From Gnetum montanum (Eukaryota > Streptophyta > Gnetopsida > Gnetales > Gnetaceae), in assembly GCA_015680685.1 (NCBI GenBank), contig MNCI01003660.1:939751-1003750 (forward strand): a stretch of DNA of 64,000 nt, read 5' to 3'. Shown here one piece after another: positions 22,614 through 33,005 of this stretch (position 1 is the stretch's first letter; each line of letters starts with the position of its first letter). Made by a program: the position numbers and the translations under genes. The notes beneath the pieces are model-generated. The model was not told the DNA's origin and did no database searches. It saw nothing but the letters and a program-made list of their open reading frames with translations.

Positions 22614-23443
22614 TGATGGGACGTGATATCGCATGGGCCGGGATATCGCATCCCCCGCGATATCACGTCTTCCCCTGTGATATCGCGTACACGATATCGC
22701 AGTGCACCATCAAATCTATAAATAAGAGGTAGCTCTTCCTTGTTTCTCATTCTAGGCCTAGACTGTAGCAAAACTCTGGCAATTTTACCTCTCTAGAGAT
22801 AGAATAATTTCCATGTGCCCGCAGTAGGTGCTCCAAAGTGAACGGATCTTTATTCAAGCAAATATTGTACCTGAACACAAGTTTGTGTAAAAAAATAAAG
22901 ACCAACTTCTTGGATAAACCTTGCAATGCATGGACTAAGCTAAATAGGCTAAATAGGACTTTATTTACTATTAATCATTTAAATGCTTTATTAGTCATTA
23001 ATTCTCTCTCAACCCTTCTCTCCTAGTTAAGTGCATTCAGTACGACAGCTTCGAGCACGTGCTTTACACTTGGTAATCCTAGCAACGACTAGCATTTGGT
23101 AACCAAGGTTGCATTGGTTTAGGGTGTGAACGGTAAGTGGGAATGAATACTGATGCTAGGTTAATTAAGGCTTAGTTAGTTATTTAAAGTTAGCTAATTA
23201 GTCTCTTTGCCCTTCATCTTATCAGCATAGGAGATAAAACATAAAAGACATAAAAATCATATACCTTAGACTTACTTAACCATACAACTATGAAAAATAC
23301 AAGTAAGTCTGGGAAGACAATGAATGATTAACCTTAACTTTTCCATAAGGCATGTAGGCACTTAGTCTATAGAGCTCAACCGGATCATGCATGTAACGCT
23401 CATATTCATATGGTTGAGTGTAGGGGTACCTCGCCACTCATCA
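22614..23443 (+). repeat. Element A 5' LTR
   Basis: An 830-bp LTR, TGATGGGACG to CCACTCATCA. It carries a GATATC array at 22,625-22,698 and TATAAATA at 22,717-22,724. R/U5 includes the AACGGATCTTTATTCAAGC segment shared by all LTRs in the window. Confidence 0.92.
22625..22724 (+). promoter_or_regulatory. GATATC palindrome array and TATA box in U3
   Basis: Five GATATC cores begin at 22,625, 22,642, 22,659, 22,679 and 22,693 (spacings 17, 17, 20, 14), most extended to GCGATATCGC-like palindromes. The last ends about 18 bases before the TATA box TATAAATA (22,717). The same array occurs in the other LTRs, intact or decayed to GATATT/AATATC. It looks like a multi-copy binding site for a dimeric regulator, positioned as a promoter-proximal enhancer (inference). 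Confidence 0.65.
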
Positions 23444-23444
23444 T

Positions 23445-23462
23445 TGGTGTCGTTGCCGGGGA
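23445..23462 (+). promoter_or_regulatory. Primer-binding site of element A (tRNA-Asp)
   Basis: TGGTGTCGTTGCCGGGGA directly after the 5' LTR is the best preserved primer site in the window. It differs from the tRNA-Asp(GUC) complement at only two or so positions, consistent with C-to-T change. Confidence 0.8.
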
Positions 23463-23587
23463 CTAAGTGTTTGTGCGCTAAGTAGAACATAGAAAATTAT
23501 CCACATCGTTGGAAGCTTAAATGAACCCTTAGGGTTAATTAAAAGAAAAATTATATAACGGTTAATCAACACACCGTATAAGACACA

Positions 23588-26500
23588 ATGTCTTCTTCTT
23601 CTTCTCACAAAAGCACTTAACCACCTAGGGATCATACAAGAAACAGTCAGCAATCTAAAATACATAACAAAAATCCACCAATTCCTCAATAGTACCGGGT
23701 GGTATATACTCATCACGATGACTATATACCTAATTTTACTTTTATCCTCCATCAGGATGAACAACTGCATTGGAGAGATTTGCAAGGCAACACAGTGTGT
23801 TACCTCCAGATCGGGTAATCCCTAACATGCTTCTTCACGCTCTAGCATAGATAGGCATGACATAGCTATATGCTGAATACGTTATTGGTGATTTTTACAG
23901 AAGGGATTACCATCCCACAGCTGCACAATGTTTAAGGGACTCAAGGCAGGAGAGCCACCATACATTGTTGAAGGGCAAAGGGGTCCCGCATATCGTAAGT
24001 GAAATTGGAGATGGTGAACCACTTATAACAGTTTCTCCATCAAATGATGTTCTCCCTCATAATGATAGTGAGGAGGTGGGGTATCAAAACCTATGCTCCA
24101 TGATACACAACCTTGGTTTTGATCCCCATGAATGCCAACTATTCACTGAGGGAAAGAAAACATATGACAAGGATGGGCATTTAGATCGTCATCATGATCG
24201 AGGCCATAGCCACAGAAGAGAGGGTAAGAAACATCGTCATGGTGATGGTTCTCCTTCTTCTTCCCCTTCATCACATCATTCACCCTCTCCTTCCACATCA
24301 GGGTGTAATCACAAAGAGCATAACGGTGAGGATAAGGGTAAGTGAAATGAGAGACCTTGACGAGAGAGTTGAGAGAGAGGACGAGGGCAGTCTAGAGAGT
24401 CTAGGCATGAATGAAGGGAAAGTAGGGAACAATGTAGGCATCATAGATGTCATGAAAGAGATGATCATGATGAACCCCTACTTGCCACCTGAAGTATGGT
24501 AGATATCATGGAGGCAATTAGAATACCCACAAGACATCAAAAAGATAGTCGAATCAAATAACTAGATATGAATAACATCCCACAATTTGAAGGGGGATAC
24601 AACGCTGATCTGCAAAATCATTTATAGGCATTCCACAATTCTTGCACCTTGTAGAACATAGAAAATGAGTGGCAGAAATTAAAGTTGTTTTCTAGGACAC
24701 TCATAAAGGAAGCAGAGAGTTGGTACCAATCCTTAGAGTCGGAAACCATTAGGAGGTGGAGTGCGATGTTAGAACTCTTCAACAATAAATATCAAACATA
24801 CTCCAGAGTGTCTAACTTGAGTAAGAAAATCCAAGGATGGAAGTAGGGTAATCACGAACCCTTGGATGCTGTCATGGACCGATATTATGCATTGCTACAT
24901 TGTTGCCCGGGCCATGGTTACGCACAATGGGATCAACTCCGCCATCTTGTAGATGGGCTAAGGTATGAAACTAGGAGAACCCTTGGGACTTATGCCCAAG
25001 GGAGATTATCAAAACTTAGATCCCATGAAGTTCATCGATTGTTGGAGCAAGTAGCCAACAAAGAAGGGGAGCTATGAAAATGAGAGAGCATGGAAGAATA
25101 TAACTGTCATCCTTTCCTCCGGAAGAGGGGAGTGAGATTTTGTGATGAAGAGGATGAGTCACCACTCGAAGAGTTGGTGAATAGAAAAACCTTACTACCT
25201 CAAAAGCTAACAACAAAAGTATCAGCTAAGGTAGATGAAATATGGAGCTCCTTAGATAGTAAAATTGAAATTGTTCTAAAGATTGTAGAGGAATCTAAGG
25301 AGGAACAAAGTAGTGACAAGGACAAGAAAAAGTGGAGAGATTCAAGCCATGCATGTGACAAGGGTAAGGGAAAAATGAATATTGTCGATGAGGTTGTGGA
25401 TTCTAACACAAAAAATGATGGTGGATGTAAGATTTGCCAATATGACCATCCTAAGGGATGTTTCCCAATAATCTCACATCTACAAGAGTCTAGGGTGTAT
25501 ACACTCAACCCGAGGCTTAACAAATGGCAGACACCCCAAAGGTTACCTTATCCTCAAGGTAACCCAAGGTAGTTCCACCAACTGTTAACGTACTATCCAA
25601 GTGAAACTCCGCCACAACCTATTGGGCAACACTAGTAGTGGCAACACCCACAGTCATGGGGGATGCCACCGCCTAGGCAAAAATACCCTTACCGGCAACC
25701 CGATCCTTATGGCTATTATGTGTAGCAGCTGGTTTCTCCAAGTGACTCTATGGGTCACACAACTCCACAACATTACTACCAAGTTTAAAAGTATTTTAGA
25801 AGGACTCCTTCTCCTCCAAGAGATGCTCCACATCCATACCATCCTCCAAATCCATCTACCTCTCTTGCATCATTAGTTCCAATACCTCCTGCTCCAACAA
25901 TGCAAGGGGAACTCCCCACTCAACCGCAGCAATGTAATGCTATGAGAGCTGTGAACCTTTAACCCACTACTGGTTTTGAAAACCACAAGAAGAGAAGACC
26001 TTTCTTCAGAACCAAAAGCCCAAACAAGCTCTCACAACCACACGCGGTTGAGTCTGTGCACGCTCCTTTAACATACAAGGCTTCGAAGCTCCCTTCAAAC
26101 CAATACTAGAGCTCAACACATACGGTTATGTTAACACATACCATAACCAACTGGATCAAAGTAGGCCACCTTCCCAAGAAACTATTTGACCCTGGAATTC
26201 CCTTAATCTACCTCCAAGTCATCGAGAATGAACCTCATAAGGCTCTTCTTGACTCAGGTTCCGAAGTCAACTTAATTTCATAAGAAATGTATCAAGCCTG
26301 GAACCTACTTGCACTTAAGAAGAGAAACATTCAACTAGATCTGGATGACAAGTCCATCACCATTTCCTTGGGATTGGTGGAGGACATCGTTACCACTGTG
26401 TGTGGTTGGTCATACCTAGCTAATTTCCTAGAGATCCACGTAAACAATGACAAAGGGGACTTCCCAATTATAATGGGAAGGGCATGGCTAAGTACAATAG

Positions 26501-26703
26501 ATGCATGCCTAGGGATTCACGATCTTTTCTTGAAAATATCTAAGGTAAACATTTATGGAAAGATTAAGAAGAAGAAAGTTCCATGCATCACATACAGTGA
26601 CTCATTGGGTGATGACATGGAGGAATGTTTAGCATCTCCTACATGCAACAGGTGTTCCCTAGAAACTCTAAGACAAAGGTGCCTATATGTAGCAACCACA
26701 TAA
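23588..26703 (+). pseudogene. gag-protease pseudogene of element A
   Basis: Retrotransposon polyprotein remnant. Start MSSSSSHKST at 23,588 matches element B. Most open segments (23,965-24,345; 24,862-25,077; 25,090-25,572; 26,287-26,703) are in one frame, so gag and protease were probably one polyprotein. Visible parts: an Arg/His/Ser-rich stretch (about 24,170-24,330), a gag core with the tail RTLGTYAQG, a zinc-knuckle-like CKICQYDHPKGCF near 25,426, a Pro/Gln-rich linker, then retropepsin with an intact LLDSGSEVNLIS near 26,260 and IIMGRAWLSTIDA near 26,470. Its aspartic protease would cleave Gag. A TAA (26,281-26,283) right after the active site and other stops disable it. Confidence 0.82.
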
Positions 26704-28842
26704 TAGGTGGACACCCTATGGTTGATGGCTAATCAAAAGAGCAACTGACCAACATGCATGGAATGAATTGGGGGAACAACTCATGCCCACAATGAAGGCA
26801 TAGATACATTGGAATATGAGCATCACCAACTTCCACCCCTTAATCTAAGAACATCAATTGGGAGAAGTTGGACACTTTTAAGAAATTCAAATAGGCATTC
26901 ATTATTTCAGATCTCTCCCTTTCCATTCAGTCATGGGGGAGATGGCCACCTATGCTAATCATTTGGGGCCCTCAGTTCTTTTTAAGTTTTTGTTTTACAA
27001 GTTTTTATTTTACACATTTTTGTTTTACGAATTTCTTTAACTTTTCCTATTTTTTTCTTAAAACATCGTTCATACTTTTACATTTCTTGTGTGTGTTATC
27101 CATCTTGTAAGTTTGTCATTTAATAAGTGTTCTTCATGATGGTATGAACTTTTTTTCTATTGGTTGCTAATGTTTGCTTTTTACCTTTAAGTTATGATAA
27201 TGATACTAAGGTATGGTTCTTTTGATATGATAGGCAATGAGTCCACTTCATCCATACATCCACAATTTTCTATAGTCTCTCTTGGCTTGGAAATGTACAG
27301 TCCCTTTCTAAATAAGAACTATAACACATTGGTGACTGGACATTTCTCAAACTAAGGAAGGACTCAAGGATTGAAAAGTGTGTGACTTCAAAGAAACTTG
27401 ATGCATTTTTGTTGGCCATTCTCTTGGGTTCTTGGATGTTTTCTTCTTAAGTTCTCTTACTGTTTTGATGTTACCCAATTATCAGGAAGCTGAGTTAATA
27501 AAAATAACAAAGTCTTTGCATGGTGTGGTTCTCATGCATAAACATATAAAACAAAAATAAAAAGGAAAAAGGAAGTGAGAATTCAAAGCACACCCCTTAG
27601 ACAAAATAACCATTTGGGCTACAAGCACTAGTTATGGAACTAAAATAAAAATGTTTCCTCTAACTAAGGCCCTTCTCACTTCCCATTCTCTCCTCCTTCA
27701 TTTCATCGGAATGGTGGTGGCTCTTTGGGAAAGCATTCTTGTTACTTCAAGAGGATGGATTGGCCGAATGTATTAATGCGAAGTCACTAGATGTGGTTTG
27801 ATTGAGGCTAGACTTGGAATGGGATCTACTAAGTCACATTAATCATGAACTACACAAGGGGCTGTACACCACCTTGTTCTTGAGACTCCATTCCATTCTC
27901 TTCTCTCAATCCTTCTCTCCATTGTTCACCTCATTTCTGGTTGTATCATTGGTGTATATTTTTGTTGATGCATTATTTTCTTTTTGGTAAATTCTTGTGG
28001 TTAAGACTTTAACTCTTGTTCCAAATGACATTCCCAGGGCCTACAGACTCTTTGAATGTGGGTTCTTTAGGGCATTAAGGGCATGAGCCTACTTTGGGGA
28101 GGATCCACTGACATTCCTATTTGGTGCACCAGTTAAATTCTTTCCCTTAACATTTTTGCAATCCACTCTGTTTTGTTCATTTCCATCTTGACATCCATTT
28201 CATCGATGTTACAGTTGTCTCTTTTTCTCCATCTTTCTTGTTCCTTTTCTTTCTCCATTCTATCGCTACCAGCGCTTCACTCTTAGTCATGGGGATCCGG
28301 ACCCAAATTTTTTCGATTTTCTCCTAACCCCTACACCTTCGGTAGTCACCACTATGATATCTCCAAATCCATATCAGCCATACCACAACTCAGCCAATGG
28401 ACCTTTCACTAAAGCAAGGTATCAATTGCATTATGATTCATTTACCCTTGCTAATATAAAGATTGTGTTGTGTGTGCAAATGACAATCATGCAACAACAG
28501 ATTGGACCTGGAGGAAACACTTGGAATGGAACGATGCTAAAGCAGCTATGCAAGGAGCAAGATCAATGGCATGCTTATGGATGGACAAAAAAAGGTGAAA
28601 TCTTGGCATCGGTAGTAGCAAAACTTCTTTCTCTCTCTCTCTTTCTCAGCTACCAAATAAGGCCTGATGTCAAATGTATAAGGTGTTTACTCTTGTTGTC
28701 GTGAACACCAGTTTTGTCTTGTTCTGTAATGATGATTTGTTCACATGTCATCCCATTAGTTCCATTTTGAGTCAATAATCCCATACTGTCCCAATATTTT
28801 GTAAGGAACACGAGGATGAGTTTTTATTCATTCATGAGGGTA
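26704..28842 (+). other. Non-coding 3' region of element A
   Basis: No supported coding sequence. It is collinear with 7,486-9,384 (element B, reversed) and shares motifs with elements D, E and G: 'ctttgcatggtgtggttctc' at about 27,511 and CTTTGGGGAGGATCCACT at 28,092-28,109. Decayed remnants of the protease-downstream reading frame may persist to about 26,960. It ends in a GAGGGTA purine tract before the 3' LTR. Confidence 0.6.
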
Positions 28843-29670
28843 TGATGGGACGCGATATTGCATGAGCTGCGATATCATGTCCATCGCAATATCGCATCTT
28901 CCCCTGCGATATCGTGTACGTGATATCACAGTGCACCATCAAATCTATAAATAAGAGGCGGCTCTCCCTTGTTTCTCATTCTAGGCCTAGACCATAGCAA
29001 AACTCTGCCAGTTTTACCTTTCTAGAGATAGAATAATTTCCATGTGCCTGTAGTAGGAGCTCCAAAGTGAACGGATCTTTATTCGAGGAAATATTGTACC
29101 TGAACACAAGTTTGTGTAAAAAAATAAAGACCAACTTCTTGGATAAACTTTGCAATGCATGGACTAAGCTAAATAGGCTAAATAGGAATTTATTTACTGT
29201 TAATCATTTAAATGTTTTATTAGTCATTAATTCTCTCTCAACCCTTCTCTCCTAGTTATGTGCATTTAGTACGACTGCTTTGAGCACGTGCATTACGCTT
29301 GGTGATCCCAGCAACGACTAGCGTTTGGTAACCAAGGTTGCATTGGTTTAGGGTGTGAACGGTAAGTGGGAACAGATACTGATGCTAGGTTAATTAAGGC
29401 TTAGTTAGTTAGTTAAAGTTAGCTAATTAGTCTCTTCACCCTTCACCTTCAACATAGGAGATAAAACATAAAAGACATAAAAATCATATACCTTAGACTT
29501 ACTTAACCATACAACTATGACAAATACAAGTAAGTCTGGGAAGACAATGAATGATTAACCTTAAGTGTTCCATAAGGCGTGTAGGCACTTAGTCTACGTA
29601 GTTTGACCAGATCATGTATGTAACACTCGTATTCGTATGGTTGAGTGTAGGGGTACATCGCCACTCATCG
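28843..29670 (+). repeat. Element A 3' LTR
   Basis: An 828-bp copy of the 5' LTR, TGATGGGACG to CCACTCATCG. Differences from the 5' LTR are mostly C/T or G/A. Several GATATC cores here are GATATT or AATATC, while others are intact. The terminal CA has become CG. Confidence 0.9.
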
Positions 29671-29866
29671 AAACCAATGTCAAGAAAAGATCTTTAGAAA
29701 AAGTTTGGGACTCTTATCTAATAGAAACAAAAATGTAAAGCATATTGATTCATCTTATTATCTAAAACTCACTTGATAATAAAGAGACCAATGCAAAAAA
29801 AAAGTACATCATAGGTTCTTTAAACAACTTGAGTCATTGAGATAATAAAAATTAAATTTTGTTTTA

Positions 29867-29901
29867 CCAAGAAGGTCTATGATTCAAGTCTAATATCCCT
29901 A
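29867..29901 (+). pseudogene. trnV-UAC: Plastid trnV-UAC 3' exon
   Basis: CCAAGAAGGTCTATGATTCA followed by AGTCTAATATCCCTA matches the 3' exon of trnV-UAC. It lies 7.6 kb from the 5' exon because element A sits in the intron. Only about 400 bases separate it from trnF, so ndhC/ndhK/ndhJ are absent. Confidence 0.85.
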
Positions 29902-30303
29902 AACATATTAGACTATTTTAGTTGTGCCATTGATGTTTAGTAGATTTGTGCTCATTCATCCCCTAAAGAGTCCAAAAGATTTGATTTGTCTTTGATCTTG
30001 AATAAATTTTCAAGAAAATATGATAAGTGTGATAGAACCCAATTGAATTAGATGTTTGTATAAGAAAAATAAAAAAAATATTTTTGAATTGAACTAAGAG
30101 CCATATTAGTGTGAATCTAGAAAATAGCACATGAAGTCTTTTACAACACTTCACTTTTCATGTAAAGATGTAGCTATTAACATTTATTATAATAAAGTAA
30201 TAAAGAATGTTTTCACTAATAACTAGACAAAATTAGAAATGGATAGCTAAGACTTATGATTTTCTAGAGGGAGGATACATTAAAGGCATCAAAGTATATA
30301 GTG

Positions 30304-30376
30304 TTACCAAGAACTAGAATTAAATTAGTGACACAATGAATTTCAACCCTTTGCTCTGCCAACTGAGGTATCTCAA
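30304..30376 (-). tRNA. trnF-GAA: Plastid-derived trnF-GAA (decayed)
   Basis: The minus strand reads ACCTCAGTTGGCAGAGC, an anticodon loop TTGAAAT with GAA intact, and a T-arm region GTGTCACTAATTTAATTC. Order and strand relative to trnL and trnT fit a plastome. Stem mismatches suggest that it is dead. Confidence 0.82.
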
Positions 30377-30520
30377 CTTTAGGAGTAACACAAGGATTTT
30401 GAAGTTCTTTACTCTTAGATATCATTTCTTTTTTTTCTTTTTTTGGAAAGTTATATATAACTTATCAAGGAACCCTCCAATATGATAGCAATGATAATTT
30501 TTAGCTTTAAACACTAGGCT

Positions 30521-30939
30521 TGAGAATAGAGGAACTTGAACCCCCATAGTTTTGTAAATCAACGAATTTTCTTCTAACTCCAAATTTTTTTGGTGCTATA
30601 ATAATAAAATTTAACTACCAAAAAATGACTCTACCTTTATTCTTGTTCAATCATATTTTTTAAATAATCATTAAGATTTACCATGTTTTTTAAAATTTAG
30701 GTTTAGTTTTGGTATACTAAGAATTTCTCATTAGAATAGCTTCCATTAAGTCTTTGCACTTTCCATTCTTTTTATTCATTTAGAAAAAAGACTATTTGCA
30801 ATCTCTTCAATTTGAAGTTGGCTCAGGACTACCTATTCATATAGGATCCCTTGTATTGGAAAGCTCCCATTTAGTAGGCTTTCCAACTAAAGCTTAAGAA
30901 AATAAAATTCATAGCATCTATTAATTTTTCCATATTGTC
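30521..30939 (-). pseudogene. trnL-UAA: Plastid trnL-UAA with group I intron
   Basis: The 3' exon is at 30,521-30,570 (minus strand AAATTCGTTGATTTAC, then GGGGGTTCAAGTTCC). The 5' exon is at about 30,894-30,939 (AATATGGAAAAATTAATAGA followed by TGCTA and a short insertion before CTTAA). The intron of about 320 bases between them fits the plastid trnL group I intron. Both exons carry substitutions and the 5' exon has a small insertion. Confidence 0.78.
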
Positions 30940-31108
30940 TTTTTTTCTATTCTAAAAAAAAAGTATCTTTCATTCACCTGAATAGCCTCTTTGAATAAGA
31001 TCATTAACTAATTATCTTCCAAGGTTAAGAGAGAAATCAAAAAGTTGAATCCTTTTGATTCTATCTCTTTAATATTATGCATATTATATCCATGTAGAGA
31101 TTATTTAA

Positions 31109-31195
31109 TAGTAGAATTTAGCTATAAACGATCAAAATCAATATATCAAAAAACACTTATTTCATCTTTAGTAGAATTTAGCTATAAACGATCAA
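31109..31195 (+). repeat. Short direct repeat, 60-bp offset
   Basis: The 20-odd base segment beginning TAGTAGAATTTAGCTATAAA occurs at about 31,109 and again at about 31,169, between trnL and trnT of the plastid segment. It looks like a local duplication. Confidence 0.7.
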
Positions 31196-31253
31196 TATAA
31201 GCTTCTTCTTGCATAATTGAATCATAAGAATAGATAGTGTTAGAAAATTAATA

Positions 31254-31326
31254 GCTTACTTAGCTTAAAGAGTAGAGTATCACATTTGTAATGCAATGGT
31301 CATTGTTTCAATTCCAATAGTAGGTT
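31254..31326 (+). tRNA. trnT-UGU: Plastid-derived trnT-UGU (well preserved)
   Basis: GCTTACTTAGCTTAAAGAGT, the anticodon segment CACATTTGTAATGCAATG with TGT intact, and T arm TTTCAATTCCAATAG followed by TAGGTTC. It diverges from trnL as in plastomes. Acceptor pairing is partly kept. It is still a nuclear fossil. Confidence 0.85.
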
Positions 31327-31396
31327 CTTTTATAATTTATTTATACCTTTTTTAATTAGTTTTTTTAAAAAATATTTTGATTAATTTTTTAGATCA

Positions 31397-31470
31397 TACT
31401 TGATGAGGCTTGAAACAACAACTTCCATCTTAATAGGATGGTACAATAATCAATTGAACTACAATTTCCC
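31397..31470 (-). pseudogene. trnD-GUC: Plastid trnD-GUC pseudogene
   Basis: The minus strand reads ATTGTAGTTCAATTGATTA, then CCTATTAAGATGGAAGTTG and TTTCAAGCCTCATC, matching trnD-GUC. The anticodon GTC has become ATT by G-to-A and C-to-T changes. Confidence 0.75.
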
Positions 31471-31547
31471 TTTATTTCTAACATGGATAAGTAGTCTAGA
31501 TTTTTGAGTGATAAGAGCTTAAAAATATAGGTCTATTTTCTTTCTTT

Positions 31548-31632
31548 TGGGTTGAACTAGATTTGAGCTAGCATAGATATTAACATTAATGAGTTTATAG
31601 CTGACCCCCATTAACTACTCAGGCATCAATCA
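31548..31632 (-). pseudogene. trnY-GUA: Plastid trnY-GUA pseudogene
   Basis: The minus strand carries GATGCCTGAGTAGTTAATGG, a variable arm and the T arm AGATTTGAGCTAG region of trnY-GUA. The anticodon loop is CTATAAA, so GTA has become ATA. It is adjacent to trnD on the same strand, as in the conserved trnD-trnY-trnE cluster. Confidence 0.75.
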
Positions 31633-31685
31633 TGGAGCATAAATGTTTTTTGGATCATATCATAAACTAAAAATCTTTATTTTCA

Positions 31686-31712
31686 TACCCCTAGGGGAAT
31701 TGGAATCATTTA
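31686..31712 (-). pseudogene. trnE-UUC: Plastid trnE-UUC 3' fragment
   Basis: ATACCCCTAGGGGAATTGGA on the plus strand matches the complement of the trnE-UUC 3' end and T arm. The rest of the gene is not recognisable; an AT-rich stretch follows. The position after trnD and trnY supports the call. Confidence 0.55.
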
Positions 31713-31826
31713 TCATAATATCATAATATATAACTTCTTAGGAAGTTGTTAATCAAGAATATATAAATTGCTCTTAATTACCTTCTTTTTATGGATGATC
31801 TTCTAGAGAAAAAAGGATCAATAATT

Positions 31827-31898
31827 CTAGGATGAAAGGATTCAACCTTTCAAAATAATAGAAACAAAACTTGTTATCTTACCAATTGGCAATGCAAC
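31827..31898 (-). tRNA. trnQ-UUG: Plastid-derived trnQ-UUG (decayed)
   Basis: The minus strand reads TTGCCAATTGGTAAGATAAC, the loop TTTTGTT with anticodon TTG intact, and the T arm GGTTGAATCCTTTCATCCTAG. psbK and psbI follow divergently, as in plastomes. Its proximity to trnE is unusual. Confidence 0.78.
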
Positions 31899-32329
31899 AA
31901 TTTTCTGATTAACCACCTTACAAGACTACTCATGAACATAAAATCGCATCAAATATTTGAATCAAATCATTGAACCTCAAATTATTTAATATATTATATT
32001 TCATTATGCATTACCTTTGACTATCCATTGAACTTCTTTGATATTATTTGTTGTTAATTAAAGTAAAGAGCTAAATTGCTACCTTACAACTAGATGGTAA
32101 AATAATATTATTAGGATATTTTCTCTTTTTGTTAACCTGAAAGAAAAAGAAAACTACATAATAGGTTTATTGATACATATAAACCAAAGATAGTGCTTGG
32201 TTGTATCATAAGCTTAGACCTATCTTAAACAAAAAAAAATACAAATTGGTCAATCTCTATTAGATTTAGGAGAGTAGTTTTTGAAATATTACTAATAAAA
32301 GCCAAAGTGAATTTAGAAATGAAAATTCA

Positions 32330-32509
32330 AAATAAACTAAGTGATTTAGGAGATACTATTTATGCTCAAATCTTTTGTCAAAAATGCCATTATTATTTGA
32401 TATAAACTTATTTTATGCAAATTAGTCAAGGCATATGCAAGTTTTGATACGATCATTGATGTGATGCCAATTATCCTAGTGTTCTTTTTACTATTAGCTT
32501 TTTTTTAGT
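32330..32509 (+). pseudogene. psbK: Plastid psbK pseudogene
   Basis: One frame reads KLVKAYASFDTIIDVMPII followed by LVFFLLLAFF and a TAG at 32,507-32,509. This is the mature, highly conserved part of photosystem II subunit K. The N-terminal leader is poorly preserved and probably shifted in frame, so the left limit is approximate. Confidence 0.85.
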
Positions 32510-32777
32510 AGGATGTTGTAAGCTTTTGTTAGAAATTTACACTCAAAAGTAATTAGTGGTTCTTTAATTTAAAGAAGAAAGAAATCGAGATGGAGCTTTT
32601 CTTTGCCATTCATTAATTTGAAATCTTAACGATTTAGATCAAATAAAGAAATTCTAGTTTTAAAAAGATCTTTCTGCAGAATGTTAGAGTATTCTATTTA
32701 TGATTTACTATTTACTGTATTCTATTTATTTGCTTCTTTTAACTACTATATACTATTATTAAATGAAATGATTAAAT

Positions 32778-32802
32778 TTATATATATATATATATATATA
32801 TT
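32778..32802. repeat. (TA)n microsatellite
   Basis: An uninterrupted run of about a dozen TA dinucleotides in the psbK-psbI spacer of the plastid segment. Confidence 0.9.
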
Positions 32803-32843
32803 ATCCATTTTTTGGACTAAAAAAGGATCTCCGAGATTGTGCA

Positions 32844-32950
32844 ATGCTTACTCTTTGTTTATATGGTAGTGTTATTCTTTGTTTTCTTTTTTCTTTTTTG
32901 ATTTCTTTCAAATGATACAAGGCATAATCTAGGCCATAAAGAAGAAATTT
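32844..32950 (+). pseudogene. psbI: Plastid psbI pseudogene
   Basis: ATGCTTACTCT followed by a Tyr/Val/Phe-rich coding stretch reads MLTLCLYGSVILCFLFSFLI, matching the single membrane helix of photosystem II subunit I. A stop follows in place of the C-terminal end, where decayed sequence corresponding to NDPGRNPGRKE can be followed to about 32,945. Confidence 0.8.
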
Positions 32951-33005
32951 CTTAGTTTGTTTGGTAAAATTGTTTTCTCTTCTAATTAAATGAAAGTAAC
33001 TAAAT

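Larger units (their letters stand above)
22614..29670 (+). mobile_element. Element A: gag-protease LTR element in the trnV intron
   Basis: Complete plus-strand element: 5' LTR 22,614-23,443, primer site from 23,445, gag-protease frame 23,588-26,703, non-coding 26,704-28,842, and 3' LTR 28,843-29,670. There is no reverse transcriptase, RNase H or integrase, so it must rely on enzymes from elsewhere. Its insertion point is fixed by the plastid trnV-UAC gene: 5' exon and intron lie on the left, intron and 3' exon on the right. No clean 5-bp target duplication is visible (left CAAAT; the right end reads CATCG then AAACC), so one terminus has mutated. Confidence 0.88.

Noticed and set aside
22625-22698. 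Regularly spaced palindromes considered as a CRISPR-like array
   Set aside because: The repeats are only 6-10 bases with 8-14-base gaps, lie in LTR U3 next to a TATA box, and recur in every LTR. There are no cas genes and the genome is a plant's.
25654-25842. 62-codon minus-strand ORF
   Set aside because: Shadow of the gag-protease linker of element A.
32681-32869. 62-codon plus-strand ORF starting MLEYSIYDL
   Set aside because: It runs through a TA microsatellite and overlaps psbI in another frame; the psbI match explains the conserved part.
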